64,000 bases of DNA from Streptomyces sp. AJS327 (GCF_013450295.1 NZ_SKBR01000001.1:1810501-1874500), one strand, 5' to 3'; positions 1 to 9,704 are shown, counted from the first letter of the stretch. Translations and numbers: made by a program. The notes: a model not told the origin generated them from the letters alone.

Positions 1-223
1 CGCTGCCCGCACCGCAGCCCCCGCACGCCTCCGAATCCGTCCCGGCGTACGCCTCAAGCCAGCACCGCGAACGGCCCGTTCCCCCACCGGACCGCCACCC
101 CCGGCGCCCCGCCCCAGCCGCCGCGACCCCGGGGGCCGCACCGAGGGGCCGCGGGGGCGCGGCGGAGGACCGGGGGCGGACGGGAGACGGACGGGGAGGA
201 CCGGATCCGCGCGCCGGACGTGA
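1..223. other. Window edge, no gene supported
   Basis: This stretch lies downstream of the glycerol operon. All readable frames here are low-complexity Pro/Arg/Gly translations without family features. One plus-strand frame has good third-position G/C at the very start and could be the tail of a gene entering from outside, but nothing confirms it. Confidence 0.4.
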
Positions 224-260
224 CCGGTCCCCGCCCCCGGGGGAGCGGGGCGGGGACCGG
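224..260 (-). terminator. Terminator-like hairpin after glpD
   Basis: The arms at 224-237 and 247-260 are perfect 14-bp complements (CCGGTCCCCGCCCC / GGGGCGGGGACCGG) around a 9-nt loop. The hairpin starts 12 nt past the glpD stop. It lacks a T-run, as is usual in Streptomyces. It probably ends the gylR-regulated glycerol transcript. Confidence 0.75.
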
Positions 261-271
261 CGTTCCGTGGC

Positions 272-1876
272 TCAGCGCGCGGCCAGGACCTTCTCCACTC
301 CGGCGCGCACCGCGTCGTCGTCCAGTCCACGCACGGTCAGCGTGGTGCGCCGCCGCAGCACGTCCTCCGCCGTCACGGCCCACTCGTAGTCCCGCGCGTA
401 CACCACCTGCGCCCAGATCTCCGGCCCGTCCGGGTGGATCCGCTCGCCCAGCGCCGGGTCCTCGTTCACCAGCCGCGCCACGTCGAACGCCAACGAACCG
501 TAGTGCGTGGCCAGTTGACGGGCCGTCCCGGGATCCATCCGGACCCCCGACGTCCGGTCGGCCAGCAGCCGGTGCGCCACCGCGTTCGGGTTGGCCACAC
601 CGGGCAGCGGGGTGCGCCGCACCAGCGAGCCCACCGGCTGCATGTCCCCGGCGAGCGAGTCGCCCGGCAGTCTGGCGAGCTTGTCCAGCACCGTACGGCC
701 GATGTGCCGGTAGGTCGTCCACTTGCCGCCGGCGACCGACAGCATCCCGCCCGGCCCCTCGTTGACCACCGTCTCCCGCTTCGCTGACGCGACGCCGCCC
801 GGACCGCCCGGCAGCACCCGCAGCCCCGCGAAGGCGTACGTCATCAGATCCCGGGACAGCTGCTCGTCCCGGACCGAGAACGACGCCTCGTCCAGGATCT
901 GGTCGATGTCCGCCTCGGTGGCGCGCACCTCACCCGGATCGCCCTCGTACACCTCGTCCGTGGTGCCCAGCAGCAGCTGGTCCTCCCACGGCAGCGCGAA
1001 CGTGATGCGGTACTTGTCGATGGGCGTCGCCATCGCCGCCCGCCACGGCGCCCGCCGCCGCAGCACCACGTGCGCGCCCTTGGACAGCCGCACGGACGGC
1101 GCCGCGCCCGCGTCCTCCATCCGCCGCACGTGGTCGACCCACGGCCCGGTGGCGTTCAGCACGAGCCGCGCGTTCACCCCGAACTCCACGCCGTCCACGC
1201 CGTCCCGCAGCTCGGCGCCGCTGACCCGGCCCGCGGTGAAACGCAGCCCGGTCACCCGCGCGTGGTTCAGCACCGTCGCCCCGGAGGCCAGCGCCGCCCG
1301 GACCGTCATCACGGCCACCCGCGAGTCGTTCATCTGGTGATCCCCGTAGACCGCGACGGCCTTCAGGTTCTCCGTCCGCAGCCCCGGGTTCGCCGCCGCC
1401 GCCTTCGCCGGGGAGATCACCCGGCCGACGCCGTCCCCGAACGCGGAGAGCGCCGAGTACGCGAACACCCCCGCGCCCAGCTTCGTCGCCCCGTGCGGGC
1501 CGCCCCGGTAGACCGGGAGGTAGAAGGTCAGCGGGTTCACCAGGTGTGGGGCCACGTCCTTCGCCAGCACCCGGCGCTCCTGGTGGTTCTCCGCCACCAG
1601 CCGGACCGCCCCCGTCTGGAGGTAACGCAGCCCGCCGTGCACCAACTTGGACGAGGCCGACGAGGTGGCGCCGGCGAAGTCGCCGGCGTCCACCATCGCC
1701 ACCCGCAACCCCGACTGCGCGGCGTGCCAGGCGACCGAGGTACCCAGGATGCCGCCGCCGACCACCAGCAGGTCGTACGTGGCGCTCGCGAGCTGCTCCC
1801 GGGTCTCGGCGCGGCTCGGGTTGCTGCCGGCGGTCGGGTGCGTCCCGAGGGTGGGGACGCCTTGCGGGGTGTTCAT
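272..1876 (-). CDS. glpD: Aerobic glycerol-3-phosphate dehydrogenase
   Basis: A 534-aa FAD-dependent dehydrogenase that oxidises sn-glycerol 3-phosphate to dihydroxyacetone phosphate at the membrane, passing electrons to quinone. The N-terminal Rossmann motif GGGILG is at residues 40-45, followed by the DAO-family segment SSKLVHGGLRYL and the C-terminal alpha domain with the GGKWTTYR signature. The ATG at 1876 was chosen because GAGGAG precedes it by about 8 nt, and it starts only 5 nt after the glpK stop, which implies translational coupling. This is the last gene of the glpF-glpK-glpD operon and corresponds to gylB of S. coelicolor. Family assignment is certain; the exact quinone partner is not visible. 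Confidence 0.96.
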   Translation of the reverse strand: MNTPQGVPTLGTHPTAGSNPSRAETREQLASATYDLLVVGGGILGTSVAWHAAQSGLRVAMVDAGDFAGATSSASSKLVHGGLRYLQTGAVRLVAENHQERRVLAKDVAPHLVNPLTFYLPVYRGGPHGATKLGAGVFAYSALSAFGDGVGRVISPAKAAAANPGLRTENLKAVAVYGDHQMNDSRVAVMTVRAALASGATVLNHARVTGLRFTAGRVSGAELRDGVDGVEFGVNARLVLNATGPWVDHVRRMEDAGAAPSVRLSKGAHVVLRRRAPWRAAMATPIDKYRITFALPWEDQLLLGTTDEVYEGDPGEVRATEADIDQILDEASFSVRDEQLSRDLMTYAFAGLRVLPGGPGGVASAKRETVVNEGPGGMLSVAGGKWTTYRHIGRTVLDKLARLPGDSLAGDMQPVGSLVRRTPLPGVANPNAVAHRLLADRTSGVRMDPGTARQLATHYGSLAFDVARLVNEDPALGERIHPDGPEIWAQVVYARDYEWAVTAEDVLRRRTTLTVRGLDDDAVRAGVEKVLAAR

Positions 1877-1881
1877 CTGTG

Positions 1882-3405
1882 TCAGTTCTCCTCTTCGAGC
1901 CAGCCCATGGTCCGCTGCACGGCCTTGAGCCAGTTCCGGTACTCGTTCTCCCGGATCTCCGGGTCCATCGTGGGCGTCCACTCCGCCGCGCGCTTCCAGT
2001 TGACCCGCAGCTCCTCGGTGTCCGACCAGAAGCCGACGGCCAGCCCGGCCGCGTAGGCCGCGCCGAGGCAGGTGGTCTCGGCCACCATCGGCCGCACCAC
2101 CGGCGCGTCCAGCGCGTCCGAAATGGTCTGCATCAGCAGGTTGTTGGCGGTCATCCCGCCGTCCACCTTGAGCGCGGTCAGCTCGACGCCCGAGTCCTTC
2201 CGCATCGCGTCGACGATCTCCCGTGTCTGCCAGGCCGTCGCCTCCAGCACCGCGCGCGCCAGGTGCGCCTTGGTGACGTAGCGGGTCAGACCGGCGATCA
2301 CCCCGCGCGCGTCCGAACGCCAGTAGGGGGCGAAGAGACCGGAGAACGCGGGGACGAAGTAGGCACCGCCGTTGTCCTCCACGGAGCTGGCCAGCGTCTC
2401 GATCTCGGCGGCGCTGTTGATCAGGCCCATCTGGTCCCGCATCCACTGCACCAGCGAACCGGTGACCGCGATGGAGCCCTCCAGCGCGTACACCGCCTCC
2501 TGGTCGCCGATGCGGTAACCGACCGTGGTGAGCAGCCCGTTGTACGAGTTGACCGCCTCCTGGCCGGTGTTCAGCAGCAGGAAGGTGCCGGTGCCGTAGG
2601 TGGACTTGGCCTCACCGGGCGCGAAGCAGGTCTGGCCGAACAGCGCGGCCTGCTGGTCACCCAGGGCGGACGCGACCGGCACCCCGGACAGCTCGCCGGT
2701 GGCCTCGCCGTACACCTCGGCGGAGGAGCGGATCTCCGGCAGCAGCGACATCGGCACATCCATCGACGTGCAGATCTTCTCGTCCCACTGCATCGTGTGC
2801 AGGTTCATCAGCATCGTGCGCGACGCGTTCGTCACGTCGGTGACGTGCACCCCGCCCTCGGTGCCACCGGTCAGGTTCCAGATGACCCAGGAGTCCATCG
2901 TGCCGAACATCAGCTCGCCACGCTCGGCCCGCTCCCGCACCCCGGGCACGTTGTCCAGCAGCCAGCGGATCTTCGGCCCCGCGAAGTACGAGGCCAGCGG
3001 CAGCCCCGTCTCCCGGCGGAAGCGGTCCTGACCGACGTTGCGGCCCAGCTCCCGGCAGAGCGCGTCGGTCCGGGTGTCCTGCCACACCAGCGCGTTGTGC
3101 ACCGGCTCACCGGTCTTCCGGTCCCAGACCAGCGTGGTCTCCCGCTGGTTGGTGATGCCGAGCGCCTTCACGTCCCGCCTGGTGATGCCCGCCTGCCGCA
3201 GGGCCCCGGCCACCACCTGCTGGACGTTCTCCCAGATCTCCGTCGCGTCGTGCTCCACCCACCCGGGCTTCGGGAAGATCTGCCGGTGCTCCTTCTGGTC
3301 GACCGCGACGATGCGGCCGTCCTTGTCGAAGACGATGCAGCGGCTGGAGGTGGTGCCCTGGTCGATGGCCGCGATGAAGGGGCCGGCGGAGTGGCTGTCA
3401 CTCAT
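1882..3405 (-). CDS. glpK: Glycerol kinase
   Basis: A 507-aa FGGY-family kinase that phosphorylates glycerol with ATP. The phosphate-1 loop [13 protein letters not shown] is at residues 15-27, the substrate region includes TNQRETT and WQDTRTD, and the C-terminal ATP site contains [10 protein letters not shown]. Length is normal for the family. The ATG at 3405 has GGAG 8 nt upstream. It lies 31 nt after glpF and 5 nt before glpD, so the three genes form one transcript (gylC-gylA-gylB order). Regulation is expected through GylR at the operator upstream of glpF. Confidence 0.97.
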   Translation of the reverse strand: MSDSHSAGPFIAAIDQGTTSSRCIVFDKDGRIVAVDQKEHRQIFPKPGWVEHDATEIWENVQQVVAGALRQAGITRRDVKALGITNQRETTLVWDRKTGEPVHNALVWQDTRTDALCRELGRNVGQDRFRRETGLPLASYFAGPKIRWLLDNVPGVRERAERGELMFGTMDSWVIWNLTGGTEGGVHVTDVTNASRTMLMNLHTMQWDEKICTSMDVPMSLLPEIRSSAEVYGEATGELSGVPVASALGDQQAALFGQTCFAPGEAKSTYGTGTFLLLNTGQEAVNSYNGLLTTVGYRIGDQEAVYALEGSIAVTGSLVQWMRDQMGLINSAAEIETLASSVEDNGGAYFVPAFSGLFAPYWRSDARGVIAGLTRYVTKAHLARAVLEATAWQTREIVDAMRKDSGVELTALKVDGGMTANNLLMQTISDALDAPVVRPMVAETTCLGAAYAAGLAVGFWSDTEELRVNWKRAAEWTPTMDPEIRENEYRNWLKAVQRTMGWLEEEN

Positions 3406-3436
3406 TGATGTGCTCCGATGTCGTTGTTCGGTCGGC

Positions 3437-4231
3437 TCAGGCGAATGCGAAGTTGTACAGACCGCCCGCTAGGGCGCCGCCCAGCAGCGGTCCGATCACC
3501 GGTACCCAGGCGTAGCTCCAGTCCGATCCGCCCTTGTTGGGCAGCGGGAGAAGGGCGTGCACGATACGCGGGCCGAGGTCGCGGGCCGGGTTGATGGCGT
3601 ACCCCGTCGGGCCACCCAGCGAGAGACCGATGCCGACGACGACGAGGGCGGTGATCAGCGCGCCGATGACGCCCAGGCCGTTGCCCTCGTCGTTGAGGCC
3701 CTGGGTGAGGATCGCGATCACGAGAACGAAGGTGGCGATGGTCTCGGTGAGCACGTTCTGCGCGGCGTTCCGGATCTCCGGCGCCGTCGAGAAGATGCCG
3801 AGCACCGGACCCGGACCGCTCCCCGCGCCCGCCGGGGGCGCGGACGACTCGCCCGCCTCCGGCTCGCCGATCACCTCACGCGAGGTGAGATGCGCGTAGA
3901 ACTGGCCGAAGTAGGTGAGCCACACCAGAGCCGCGCCGATCATGGCGCCGAGCATCTGTGAGGCCACGTAGAGCGGGACGTCGCCCCACTCGGTGTCGCC
4001 CTTCACCGCGAGGCCCAGGGTGACGGCCGGGTTGAGGTGCGCGCCCGACACCCCGATGGAGATGTAGGCGCCGGTGAGGACGGCCATGCCCCACCCGAAA
4101 CAGATGGCGACCCAGCCCGCGGCGAACGCCTTGGATCGCCTCAGGGTGATCGCGGCGACCACGCCGCCGCCGAGGAGGATCAGCACGGCGGTGCCGACTA
4201 CCTCGCCCGTGAATATGTCGGAGCTGGACAC
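3437..4231 (-). CDS. glpF: Glycerol facilitator (aquaglyceroporin)
   Basis: A 264-aa MIP-family channel with six predicted helices and two NPA half-helices: HLNPAVTLG near residue 66 and [11 protein letters not shown] near residue 216. The Asp after the second NPA (NPARD) is typical of glycerol-conducting channels, in contrast to NPARS in the other MIP gene of this window (61052). It imports glycerol for GlpK. It is the first gene of the operon (gylC equivalent); the 550-nt region upstream holds a GylR-type operator and a tandem-repeat leader. A roughly 20-residue Gly/Ala/Pro insertion ([11 protein letters not shown]) lies in a cytoplasmic loop. Confidence 0.95.
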   Translation of the reverse strand: MSSSDIFTGEVVGTAVLILLGGGVVAAITLRRSKAFAAGWVAICFGWGMAVLTGAYISIGVSGAHLNPAVTLGLAVKGDTEWGDVPLYVASQMLGAMIGAALVWLTYFGQFYAHLTSREVIGEPEAGESSAPPAGAGSGPGPVLGIFSTAPEIRNAAQNVLTETIATFVLVIAILTQGLNDEGNGLGVIGALITALVVVGIGLSLGGPTGYAINPARDLGPRIVHALLPLPNKGGSDWSYAWVPVIGPLLGGALAGGLYNFAFA

Positions 4232-4268
4232 CCGTGACTCCTTTGTCCTTGTGCCAGAGACCGGTGGA

Positions 4269-4316
4269 TACGAGAGGGGTTACAAGAGGGACTACGAGAG
4301 GGATTGCAAGAGGGGA
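4269..4316. repeat. Four tandem 12-nt repeats in glp leader
   Basis: Four head-to-tail 12-nt units begin at 4269, 4281, 4293 and 4305: TACGAGAGGGGT, TACAAGAGGGAC, TACGAGAGGGAT, TGCAAGAGGGGA. They are purine-rich on the plus strand, so the glpF mRNA leader is pyrimidine-rich here. They end 38 nt before the glpF start codon. Function unknown. Confidence 0.85.
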
Positions 4317-4361
4317 TTGACAGGAAGGCGGGAGAACGGCCTGAGCCAACTCCCGTACGAC

Positions 4362-4378
4362 GTTCGACATTGTCGACC
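4362..4378. promoter_or_regulatory. GylR-type operator upstream of glpF
   Basis: The 17-bp imperfect palindrome GTTCGACATTGTCGACC (arms 7/8 complementary around a central T) is followed by another half-site-like GTCGAAC at 4379-4385. The same element recurs at 5842-5858 upstream of gylR, which is the basis for assigning it to GylR. Binding itself is inference. Confidence 0.65.
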
Positions 4379-4785
4379 GTCGAACGGCAGTTTTCACTTC
4401 TGTAGAGATCCCGTCAAGTGGGTGTGACTCAGGACTCTCAGAAGTCCACTCTGCGCTCTTCCACGCCTTTTGGCGCGCTGGGTCGGACCCCCCGGTCGCA
4501 CCGGTCCCGGGCGGCCCTCCCGGCGCCCGGGAGCGCCCCCCCGTCATCCCGCTGTGACCCACGGGACACGCCGGGCCGTCCGGGCGCGGTCGAGCCGCCC
4601 CGCCGGTCAGTGCCCCCGGGACGAGCCGGCGCGGGTGGTGACGCGGACGGGCGGCCGGGCCGGGCGCGCGGGCACGCGGAGGCGGGCAGGGGGCGGGGCG
4701 AAGGGGGAGGGTGCCGTGGGTGCCGCTCGGGCGCGGGGCACGCGGTCGCCGTCCGGCGGGGGAGGGGCCCGGCGGGGGAGGCGGC

Positions 4786-5550
4786 TCAGAAGCGGACGGC
4801 TCCCAGGTCCCGGGAGACAGCCCGGGCACAGTCCCGCACGGCGGCCACCAGCTTCGGCCGCAGCTCGCCGTCCGCGCACAGCCGCTCGACGGCTCCGGTG
4901 ATCCCCACGGCGCCCACCGGCATCCGGCGGCTGTTGTAGACGGGCGCCGCGATCGAGGCCACGCCCTCCCAGGTCTCCTCGACGTCCGAGGCCCAGCCGC
5001 GCGCCCGCGTCAGGTCCAGCACCGCCTCCAGCTCCCGCCCGGAGACCACGGTGGCGTCGGTGAACGCCTCCCGCGCGGCCTCCAGCACCTCGCTGTGCGC
5101 GACCGGGTCGCAGGCCGCCAGCATCTTGCCCAGGGCCGTGCTGTGTAGCGGCTGCATCGCCCCGACCTCCAGGACCTGACGGCTGTCGTCCGGCCGGAAG
5201 ACGTGGTGCACCACCAGCACGCCCTGCTGGTGCAGAACGCCCAGGTAGGCGCTCTCGCTGCTGGCCCGGGCCAGGTCGTCCGTCCAGACCAGGGCGCGGG
5301 CGCGCAGCTCGTGTACGTCCAGGTAGCTGTTGCCCAGCCGGAGGAGTTCGGCGCCCAGCTGGTACTTGCCGGTGGCCTGGTCCTGCTCGACGAAGCCCTC
5401 CTGCTGGAGGGTGCGGAGCAGTCCGTGCGCGGTGCCCTTGGCGAGATCCAGCGCGGCGGCGATCTCGGAGAGGCCGAGTCGTCGCTCGCCGCCGGCCAGC
5501 AGCCGCAGCACGGCCGCCGCTCGTTCCAGCGACTGGATGGTGCGGGCCAC
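4786..5550 (-). CDS. gylR: IclR-family glycerol operon regulator
   Basis: A 254-aa IclR-family regulator, the same length as I recall for S. coelicolor GylR. The winged helix-turn-helix spans about residues 8-60 (LSEIAAALDLAKGTAHGLL) and the effector-binding domain about 75-250. The GTG at 5550 was chosen because it begins the conserved HTH domain and is preceded by GGGAGG; upstream in-frame translation is low complexity. It lies directly before the glycerol operon on the same strand. Streptomyces GylR represses the operon and itself, with glycerol 3-phosphate as probable inducer (established there, inferred here). Confidence 0.93.
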   Translation of the reverse strand: MARTIQSLERAAAVLRLLAGGERRLGLSEIAAALDLAKGTAHGLLRTLQQEGFVEQDQATGKYQLGAELLRLGNSYLDVHELRARALVWTDDLARASSESAYLGVLHQQGVLVVHHVFRPDDSRQVLEVGAMQPLHSTALGKMLAACDPVAHSEVLEAAREAFTDATVVSGRELEAVLDLTRARGWASDVEETWEGVASIAAPVYNSRRMPVGAVGITGAVERLCADGELRPKLVAAVRDCARAVSRDLGAVRF

Positions 5551-6035
5551 GGAGGGCACCTCCCTCGGCCTGGGGCCGGTGTACTCGGGGACGGGCTGAC
5601 GGATGGCGGACGGCCGGACCGCCGGCCTCGCGGGCCACCACCGGCCGGTCGGCGCCGGTCGTCCGGGCCGGGTCGCCCGACCGGCGGTGACGTGCCAGGG
5701 TGGGGGGCGATCCGGCCCCCGCCGGGCCGGGCGGGTGGGGAACGGGCGGGTGGTGAGCGAGACGGTGTGGGCTGCGGAGTTGGACGCGGTGGCGGTGCGG
5801 TGACGGTGTGGTGGCGGGGACAGTGGGGGCGGCCGACCGGGGTTCGGCAATGTCGAACAATATCGCTTCATGCCGACGCCGCGATAGTCCACTTCACGTC
5901 GCGCGGAGGACGGCCGGGCGGGCGGCCCCCGGTGCTCCCCGACGGCCCACTTGTGCTCGCCGATACCCTGATCTGGTGCGCCGTCTTCATGGACCGCGCA
6001 AAGCCGACAGCCGTCGCATCCCAGGGAGCACATCC
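5551..6035. promoter_or_regulatory. Divergent gylR / metH control region
   Basis: 485 nt without a gene. It holds the second GylR-type operator (5842-5858) overlapped by a possible minus-strand -10 TATTGT (complement 5857-5862), giving gylR a leader of about 300 nt. On the metH side, TACCCT at 5963-5968 is the best -10 candidate. I looked for a cobalamin or SAM riboswitch before metH and saw neither a B12 box nor a comparable fold. Confidence 0.45.
5842..5858. promoter_or_regulatory. GylR-type operator upstream of gylR
   Basis: GTTCGGCAATGTCGAAC is an imperfect 17-bp palindrome with arms 7/8 complementary around a central A. It matches the glpF-side element at 13 of 17 positions or better, supporting autoregulation of gylR. 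It lies about 180 nt upstream of metH, which may or may not be affected. Confidence 0.65.
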
Positions 6036-9000
6036 ATGGCCTCGCCGAGCAGTACGTCCTCCGCCGCGTCCACCCGGGCCGACGCCCTCCGCCAGGCACT
6101 CGCCGAGCGGGTCGTCGTCGCCGACGGGGCGATGGGAACGATGATCCAGGCGCAGGACCCCAGCCTCGACGACTTCCAGCAGCTAGAGGGCTGCAACGAG
6201 ATCCTCAACGTCACCCGTCCCGACATCATCCGCTCCGTGCACTCCGAGTACTTCGCCGCCGGGGTGGACTGCGTCGAGACCAACACCTTCGGCGCCAACC
6301 ACGCGGCGCTGGGCGAGTACGACATCACCGACCGCATCTACGAGCTGTCCGAGAAGGGCGTCCGGATCGCCCGCGACGTCGCCGAGGAGTTCGAGGCGGG
6401 CGACGGACGGATGCGCTGGGTCCTCGGCTCCATCGGCCCCGGCACCAAGCTGCCCACCCTCGGGCACGCCCCCTACGCCACGCTGCGCGACGCCTACCAG
6501 CAGAACGCCGAGGGCATGATCGCCGGTGGTGCCGACGCGCTGCTCGTCGAGACCACCCAGGACCTCCTCCAGACCAAGGCGTCGGTGATCGGTGCCCGGC
6601 GGGCCATGGAGGCCGTCGGCGTCGACCTGCCGCTCTTCTGCTCGGTCACCGTGGAGACGACCGGCACCATGCTGCTCGGCTCGGAGATCGGCGCGGCCCT
6701 GACCGCCCTGGAGCCGCTGGGCATCGACATGATCGGGCTGAACTGCGCCACCGGCCCGGCCGAGATGAGCGAGCACCTGCGCTACCTCGCGCAGCACTCC
6801 CGCGTACCGCTGTCGTGCATGCCGAACGCGGGCCTCCCGGTGCTCGGCAAGGACGGCGCCCACTACCCGCTGACCGCCCCGGAGCTCGCCGACGCGCACG
6901 AGACCTTCGTGCGGGACTACGGCCTGTCGCTGGTCGGCGGCTGCTGCGGCACCACCCCCGAGCACCTGCGGCAGCTCGTGGAGCGGGTGCGGGGCGCCGC
7001 GCCGGGCGAGCGCGACCCGCGCCCCGAGCCGGGCGCCGCCTCGCTGTACCAGACCGTGCCCTTCCGGCAGGACACCTCGTACATGGCGATCGGCGAGCGG
7101 ACGAACGCCAACGGCTCGAAGAAGTTCCGGACGGCGATGCTGGAGGGCCGCTGGGACGACTGCGTGGAGATGGCGCGTGACCAGATCCGCGAGGGCGCCC
7201 ACATGCTGGACCTCTGCATCGACTACGTCGGCCGGGACGGCGTCGCGGACATGGCCGAGCTGGCCGGCCGCTTCGCCACCGCCTCCACCCTGCCGATCGT
7301 CCTGGACTCCACCGAGGTCGACGTCATCCAGGCCGGGCTGGAGAAGCTCGGCGGCCGGGCCGTCATCAACTCCGTCAACTACGAGGACGGCGACGGCCCC
7401 ACCTCGCGCTTCGCCCGCGTCACCGGGCTCGCCCAGGAGCACGGCGCGGCGCTGATGGCGCTCACCATCGACGAGGAGGGCCAGGCCCGTTCCGTCGAGC
7501 ACAAGGTCGCCATCGCCGAGCGCCTGATCGCCGACCTGACCGGCAACTGGGGCATCCGCGAGTCGGACATCATCATCGACTGCCTCACCTTCACCATCTG
7601 CACGGGCCAGGAGGAGTCCCGCAAGGACGGCGTCAACACCATCGAGGCCATCCGCGAGCTGAAGCGCCGCCACCCGGACGTGCAGACCACGCTGGGCCTC
7701 TCCAACATCTCCTTCGGCCTCAACCCGGCCGCCCGGGTCGTGCTCAACTCGGTCTTCCTGGACGAGTGCGTCAAGGCCGGACTCGACTCCGCGATCGTGC
7801 ACGCCAGCAAGATCCTCCCGATCGCGCGGCTGGAGGAGGAGCAGGTCACCACCGCGCTGGACCTCATCTACGACCGGCGAGCCGAGGGCTACGACCCGCT
7901 GCAGAAGCTCCTCCAGCTGTTCGAGGGCGTCGACACCAAGGCGATGAAGGCGGGCCGCGCCGAGGAGCTGGCCGCGCTGCCGCTGGACGAGCGACTCCAG
8001 CGCCGCATCATCGACGGCGAGCGGAACGGCCTGGAGGCCGACCTGGAGGAGGCGCTCGGAGAGCGCAGGGCGCTGGATATCGTCAACGACACCCTGCTCG
8101 CCGGGATGAAGGTCGTCGGTGAGCTGTTCGGCTCCGGCCAGATGCAGCTGCCGTTCGTCCTCCAGTCGGCCGAGGTGATGAAGAACGCGGTCGCCTACCT
8201 GGAACCGCACATGGAGAAGTCCGACGACGAGGGCAAGGGCACCATCGTCCTCGCCACCGTGCGCGGCGACGTGCACGACATCGGCAAGAACCTCGTGGAC
8301 ATCATCCTCTCCAACAACGGCTACAACGTGGTCAACATCGGAATCAAGCAGCCGGTGGCGGCCATCCTCGACGCGGCCGAGGAACACAAGGCCGACGTGA
8401 TCGGCATGTCCGGCCTGCTGGTGAAGTCCACGGTGATCATGAAGGAGAACCTGGACGAGCTGAACCAGCGCAAGATGGCCTCCGACTTCCCGGTGATCCT
8501 CGGCGGCGCCGCGCTCACCCGCGCCTACGTCGAACAGGACCTGCACGAGGTCTACGAGGGCGAAGTCCGGTACGCCAAGGACGCGTTCGAGGGACTGAGC
8601 CTGATGGACGCCCTGATGGACGTGAAGCGCGGCGTGCCCGGCGCGGCCCTGCCCCCGCTCAAGCAGCGCCGGGTGCCCAAGCGGGACATCGAGATCCCCG
8701 AGCCCGAGGTCAACGACGGCTCCATCCGCTCCGACGTGGCCACCGACAACCCGGTCCCCGAGCCGCCCTTCTGGGGCTCGCGGGTCGTCAAGGGCATCGG
8801 CCTGCGCGACTACGCCTCCTGGGTCGACGAGGGCGCCCTCTTCAAGGGCCAGTGGGGTCTGAAGGAGGCACGCAAGGGCGACGGGCCCAGCTACGAGGAA
8901 CTGGTGGAGAGCGAGGGACGCCCCCGGCTGCGCGGCTGGCTCGACAAGCTGCACACCGACAACATGCTGGAGGCGGCGGTCGTCTACGGCTACTACCCCT

Positions 9001-9548
9001 GCGTCTCCAAGGGCGACGACCTGATCCTGCTCCACGAGGACGGCAGCGAGCGCACCCGGTTCACCTTCCCCCGCCAGCGGCGCGGACGGCGGCTCTGCCT
9101 CGCCGACTTCTTCCGCCCCGAGGACTCCGGCGAGACGGACGTCGTCGGCCTCCAGGTCGTGACGGTCGGCTCGCGGATCGGGGAGACCACCGCCGAGCTG
9201 TTCGCCGCCGACGCCTACCGCGACTACCTCGAACTGCACGGCCTCTCCGTGCAGTTGGCCGAGGCCCTGGCCGAGTACTGGCACGCCCGGGTCCGCTCGG
9301 AGCTGGGCTACGCCGGGGAGGACCCCACCGAGATGAGCGGCATGTTCGACCTGAAGTACCGGGGTGCCCGCTTCTCCCTGGGCTACGGCGCCTGCCCGAA
9401 CCTGGAGGACCGAGCCAAGATCGCGGAGCTGCTCCAGCCCGAGCGGATCGGCGTGGAGCTGTCCGAGGAGTTCCAGCTCCACCCCGAGCAGTCCACCGAC
9501 GCGATCGTGATCCACCACCCGGAGGCCAAGTACTTCAACGCTCGCTGA
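6036..9548 (+). CDS. metH: Cobalamin-dependent methionine synthase
   Basis: A 1170-aa modular MetH that methylates homocysteine using 5-methyltetrahydrofolate and methylcobalamin. The order is homocysteine-binding domain (1-325, zinc-site Cys303-Cys304 in GGCCGTT plus the Cys of LNCATG), pterin-binding domain (about 360-610), B12-binding domain with the DVHDIGKN His ligand near residue 747, and C-terminal SAM-binding reactivation domain (RFSLGYGACPN near 1115). Length is close to E. coli MetH. The ATG at 6036 has AGGGAG 7 nt upstream; longer readings run through low-complexity sequence. It is transcribed away from gylR and ends before a strong hairpin, so it is probably monocistronic. Confidence 0.97.
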   Translation: MASPSSTSSAASTRADALRQALAERVVVADGAMGTMIQAQDPSLDDFQQLEGCNEILNVTRPDIIRSVHSEYFAAGVDCVETNTFGANHAALGEYDITDRIYELSEKGVRIARDVAEEFEAGDGRMRWVLGSIGPGTKLPTLGHAPYATLRDAYQQNAEGMIAGGADALLVETTQDLLQTKASVIGARRAMEAVGVDLPLFCSVTVETTGTMLLGSEIGAALTALEPLGIDMIGLNCATGPAEMSEHLRYLAQHSRVPLSCMPNAGLPVLGKDGAHYPLTAPELADAHETFVRDYGLSLVGGCCGTTPEHLRQLVERVRGAAPGERDPRPEPGAASLYQTVPFRQDTSYMAIGERTNANGSKKFRTAMLEGRWDDCVEMARDQIREGAHMLDLCIDYVGRDGVADMAELAGRFATASTLPIVLDSTEVDVIQAGLEKLGGRAVINSVNYEDGDGPTSRFARVTGLAQEHGAALMALTIDEEGQARSVEHKVAIAERLIADLTGNWGIRESDIIIDCLTFTICTGQEESRKDGVNTIEAIRELKRRHPDVQTTLGLSNISFGLNPAARVVLNSVFLDECVKAGLDSAIVHASKILPIARLEEEQVTTALDLIYDRRAEGYDPLQKLLQLFEGVDTKAMKAGRAEELAALPLDERLQRRIIDGERNGLEADLEEALGERRALDIVNDTLLAGMKVVGELFGSGQMQLPFVLQSAEVMKNAVAYLEPHMEKSDDEGKGTIVLATVRGDVHDIGKNLVDIILSNNGYNVVNIGIKQPVAAILDAAEEHKADVIGMSGLLVKSTVIMKENLDELNQRKMASDFPVILGGAALTRAYVEQDLHEVYEGEVRYAKDAFEGLSLMDALMDVKRGVPGAALPPLKQRRVPKRDIEIPEPEVNDGSIRSDVATDNPVPEPPFWGSRVVKGIGLRDYASWVDEGALFKGQWGLKEARKGDGPSYEELVESEGRPRLRGWLDKLHTDNMLEAAVVYGYYPCVSKGDDLILLHEDGSERTRFTFPRQRRGRRLCLADFFRPEDSGETDVVGLQVVTVGSRIGETTAELFAADAYRDYLELHGLSVQLAEALAEYWHARVRSELGYAGEDPTEMSGMFDLKYRGARFSLGYGACPNLEDRAKIAELLQPERIGVELSEEFQLHPEQSTDAIVIHHPEAKYFNAR

Positions 9549-9579
9549 GCGAGCGTCGTAGACTGATCGGTCCGGTTCC

Positions 9580-9613
9580 GGCCGGCCGCCGCTCCCCGGA
9601 GCGGCGGCCGGCC
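9580..9613 (+). terminator. Terminator-like hairpin after metH
   Basis: The arms at 9580-9594 and 9599-9613 form a perfect 15-bp stem (GGCCGGCCGCCGCTC) with a 4-nt loop, 31 nt after the metH stop. There is no T-run. Confidence 0.8.
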
Positions 9614-9704
9614 GCGTCGTCTCCCGCCCCGGGTGGCCGACGGCACCGGCGGCAGGCCCCGGTCACCCCCGGGGCGGCGGCCCCTCCAGGGAAGGCGTAC
9701 GCGG

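Larger units (their letters stand above)
4232..4785 (-). promoter_or_regulatory. glpF promoter and leader region
   Basis: The 554-nt gap between gylR and glpF has no gene. On the minus strand, a TTGACG at complement(4412-4417) with AAAACT 17 nt later is a candidate promoter. The GylR-type operator (4362-4378) would sit just downstream of its start site, and the 12-nt tandem repeats (4269-4316) in the transcribed leader. The gylR-proximal part (4440-4785) is GC-rich with nothing recognisable. Confidence 0.55.

Noticed and set aside
1..271. Partial gene at the left edge
   Set aside because: One frame is open with some G/C third-position bias but has no recognisable sequence, and it continues as a shadow of glpD.
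1546..3408. Plus-strand frame opposite glpK and glpD
   Set aside because: Translation is low-complexity Arg/Pro/His/Val without motifs; both minus-strand genes are complete and intact.
5859..6035. Cobalamin or SAM riboswitch before metH
   Set aside because: No B12 box or recognisable SAM/SAH riboswitch core could be found in the short leader. A covariance-model scan would be needed to exclude divergent forms.
6183..9518. Long open frame on the minus strand opposite metH (over 1100 codons)
   Set aside because: High-GC DNA leaves long open frames opposite real genes. The translation is repetitive Val/Leu/Gly/Asp without any domain, while metH is complete on the plus strand.
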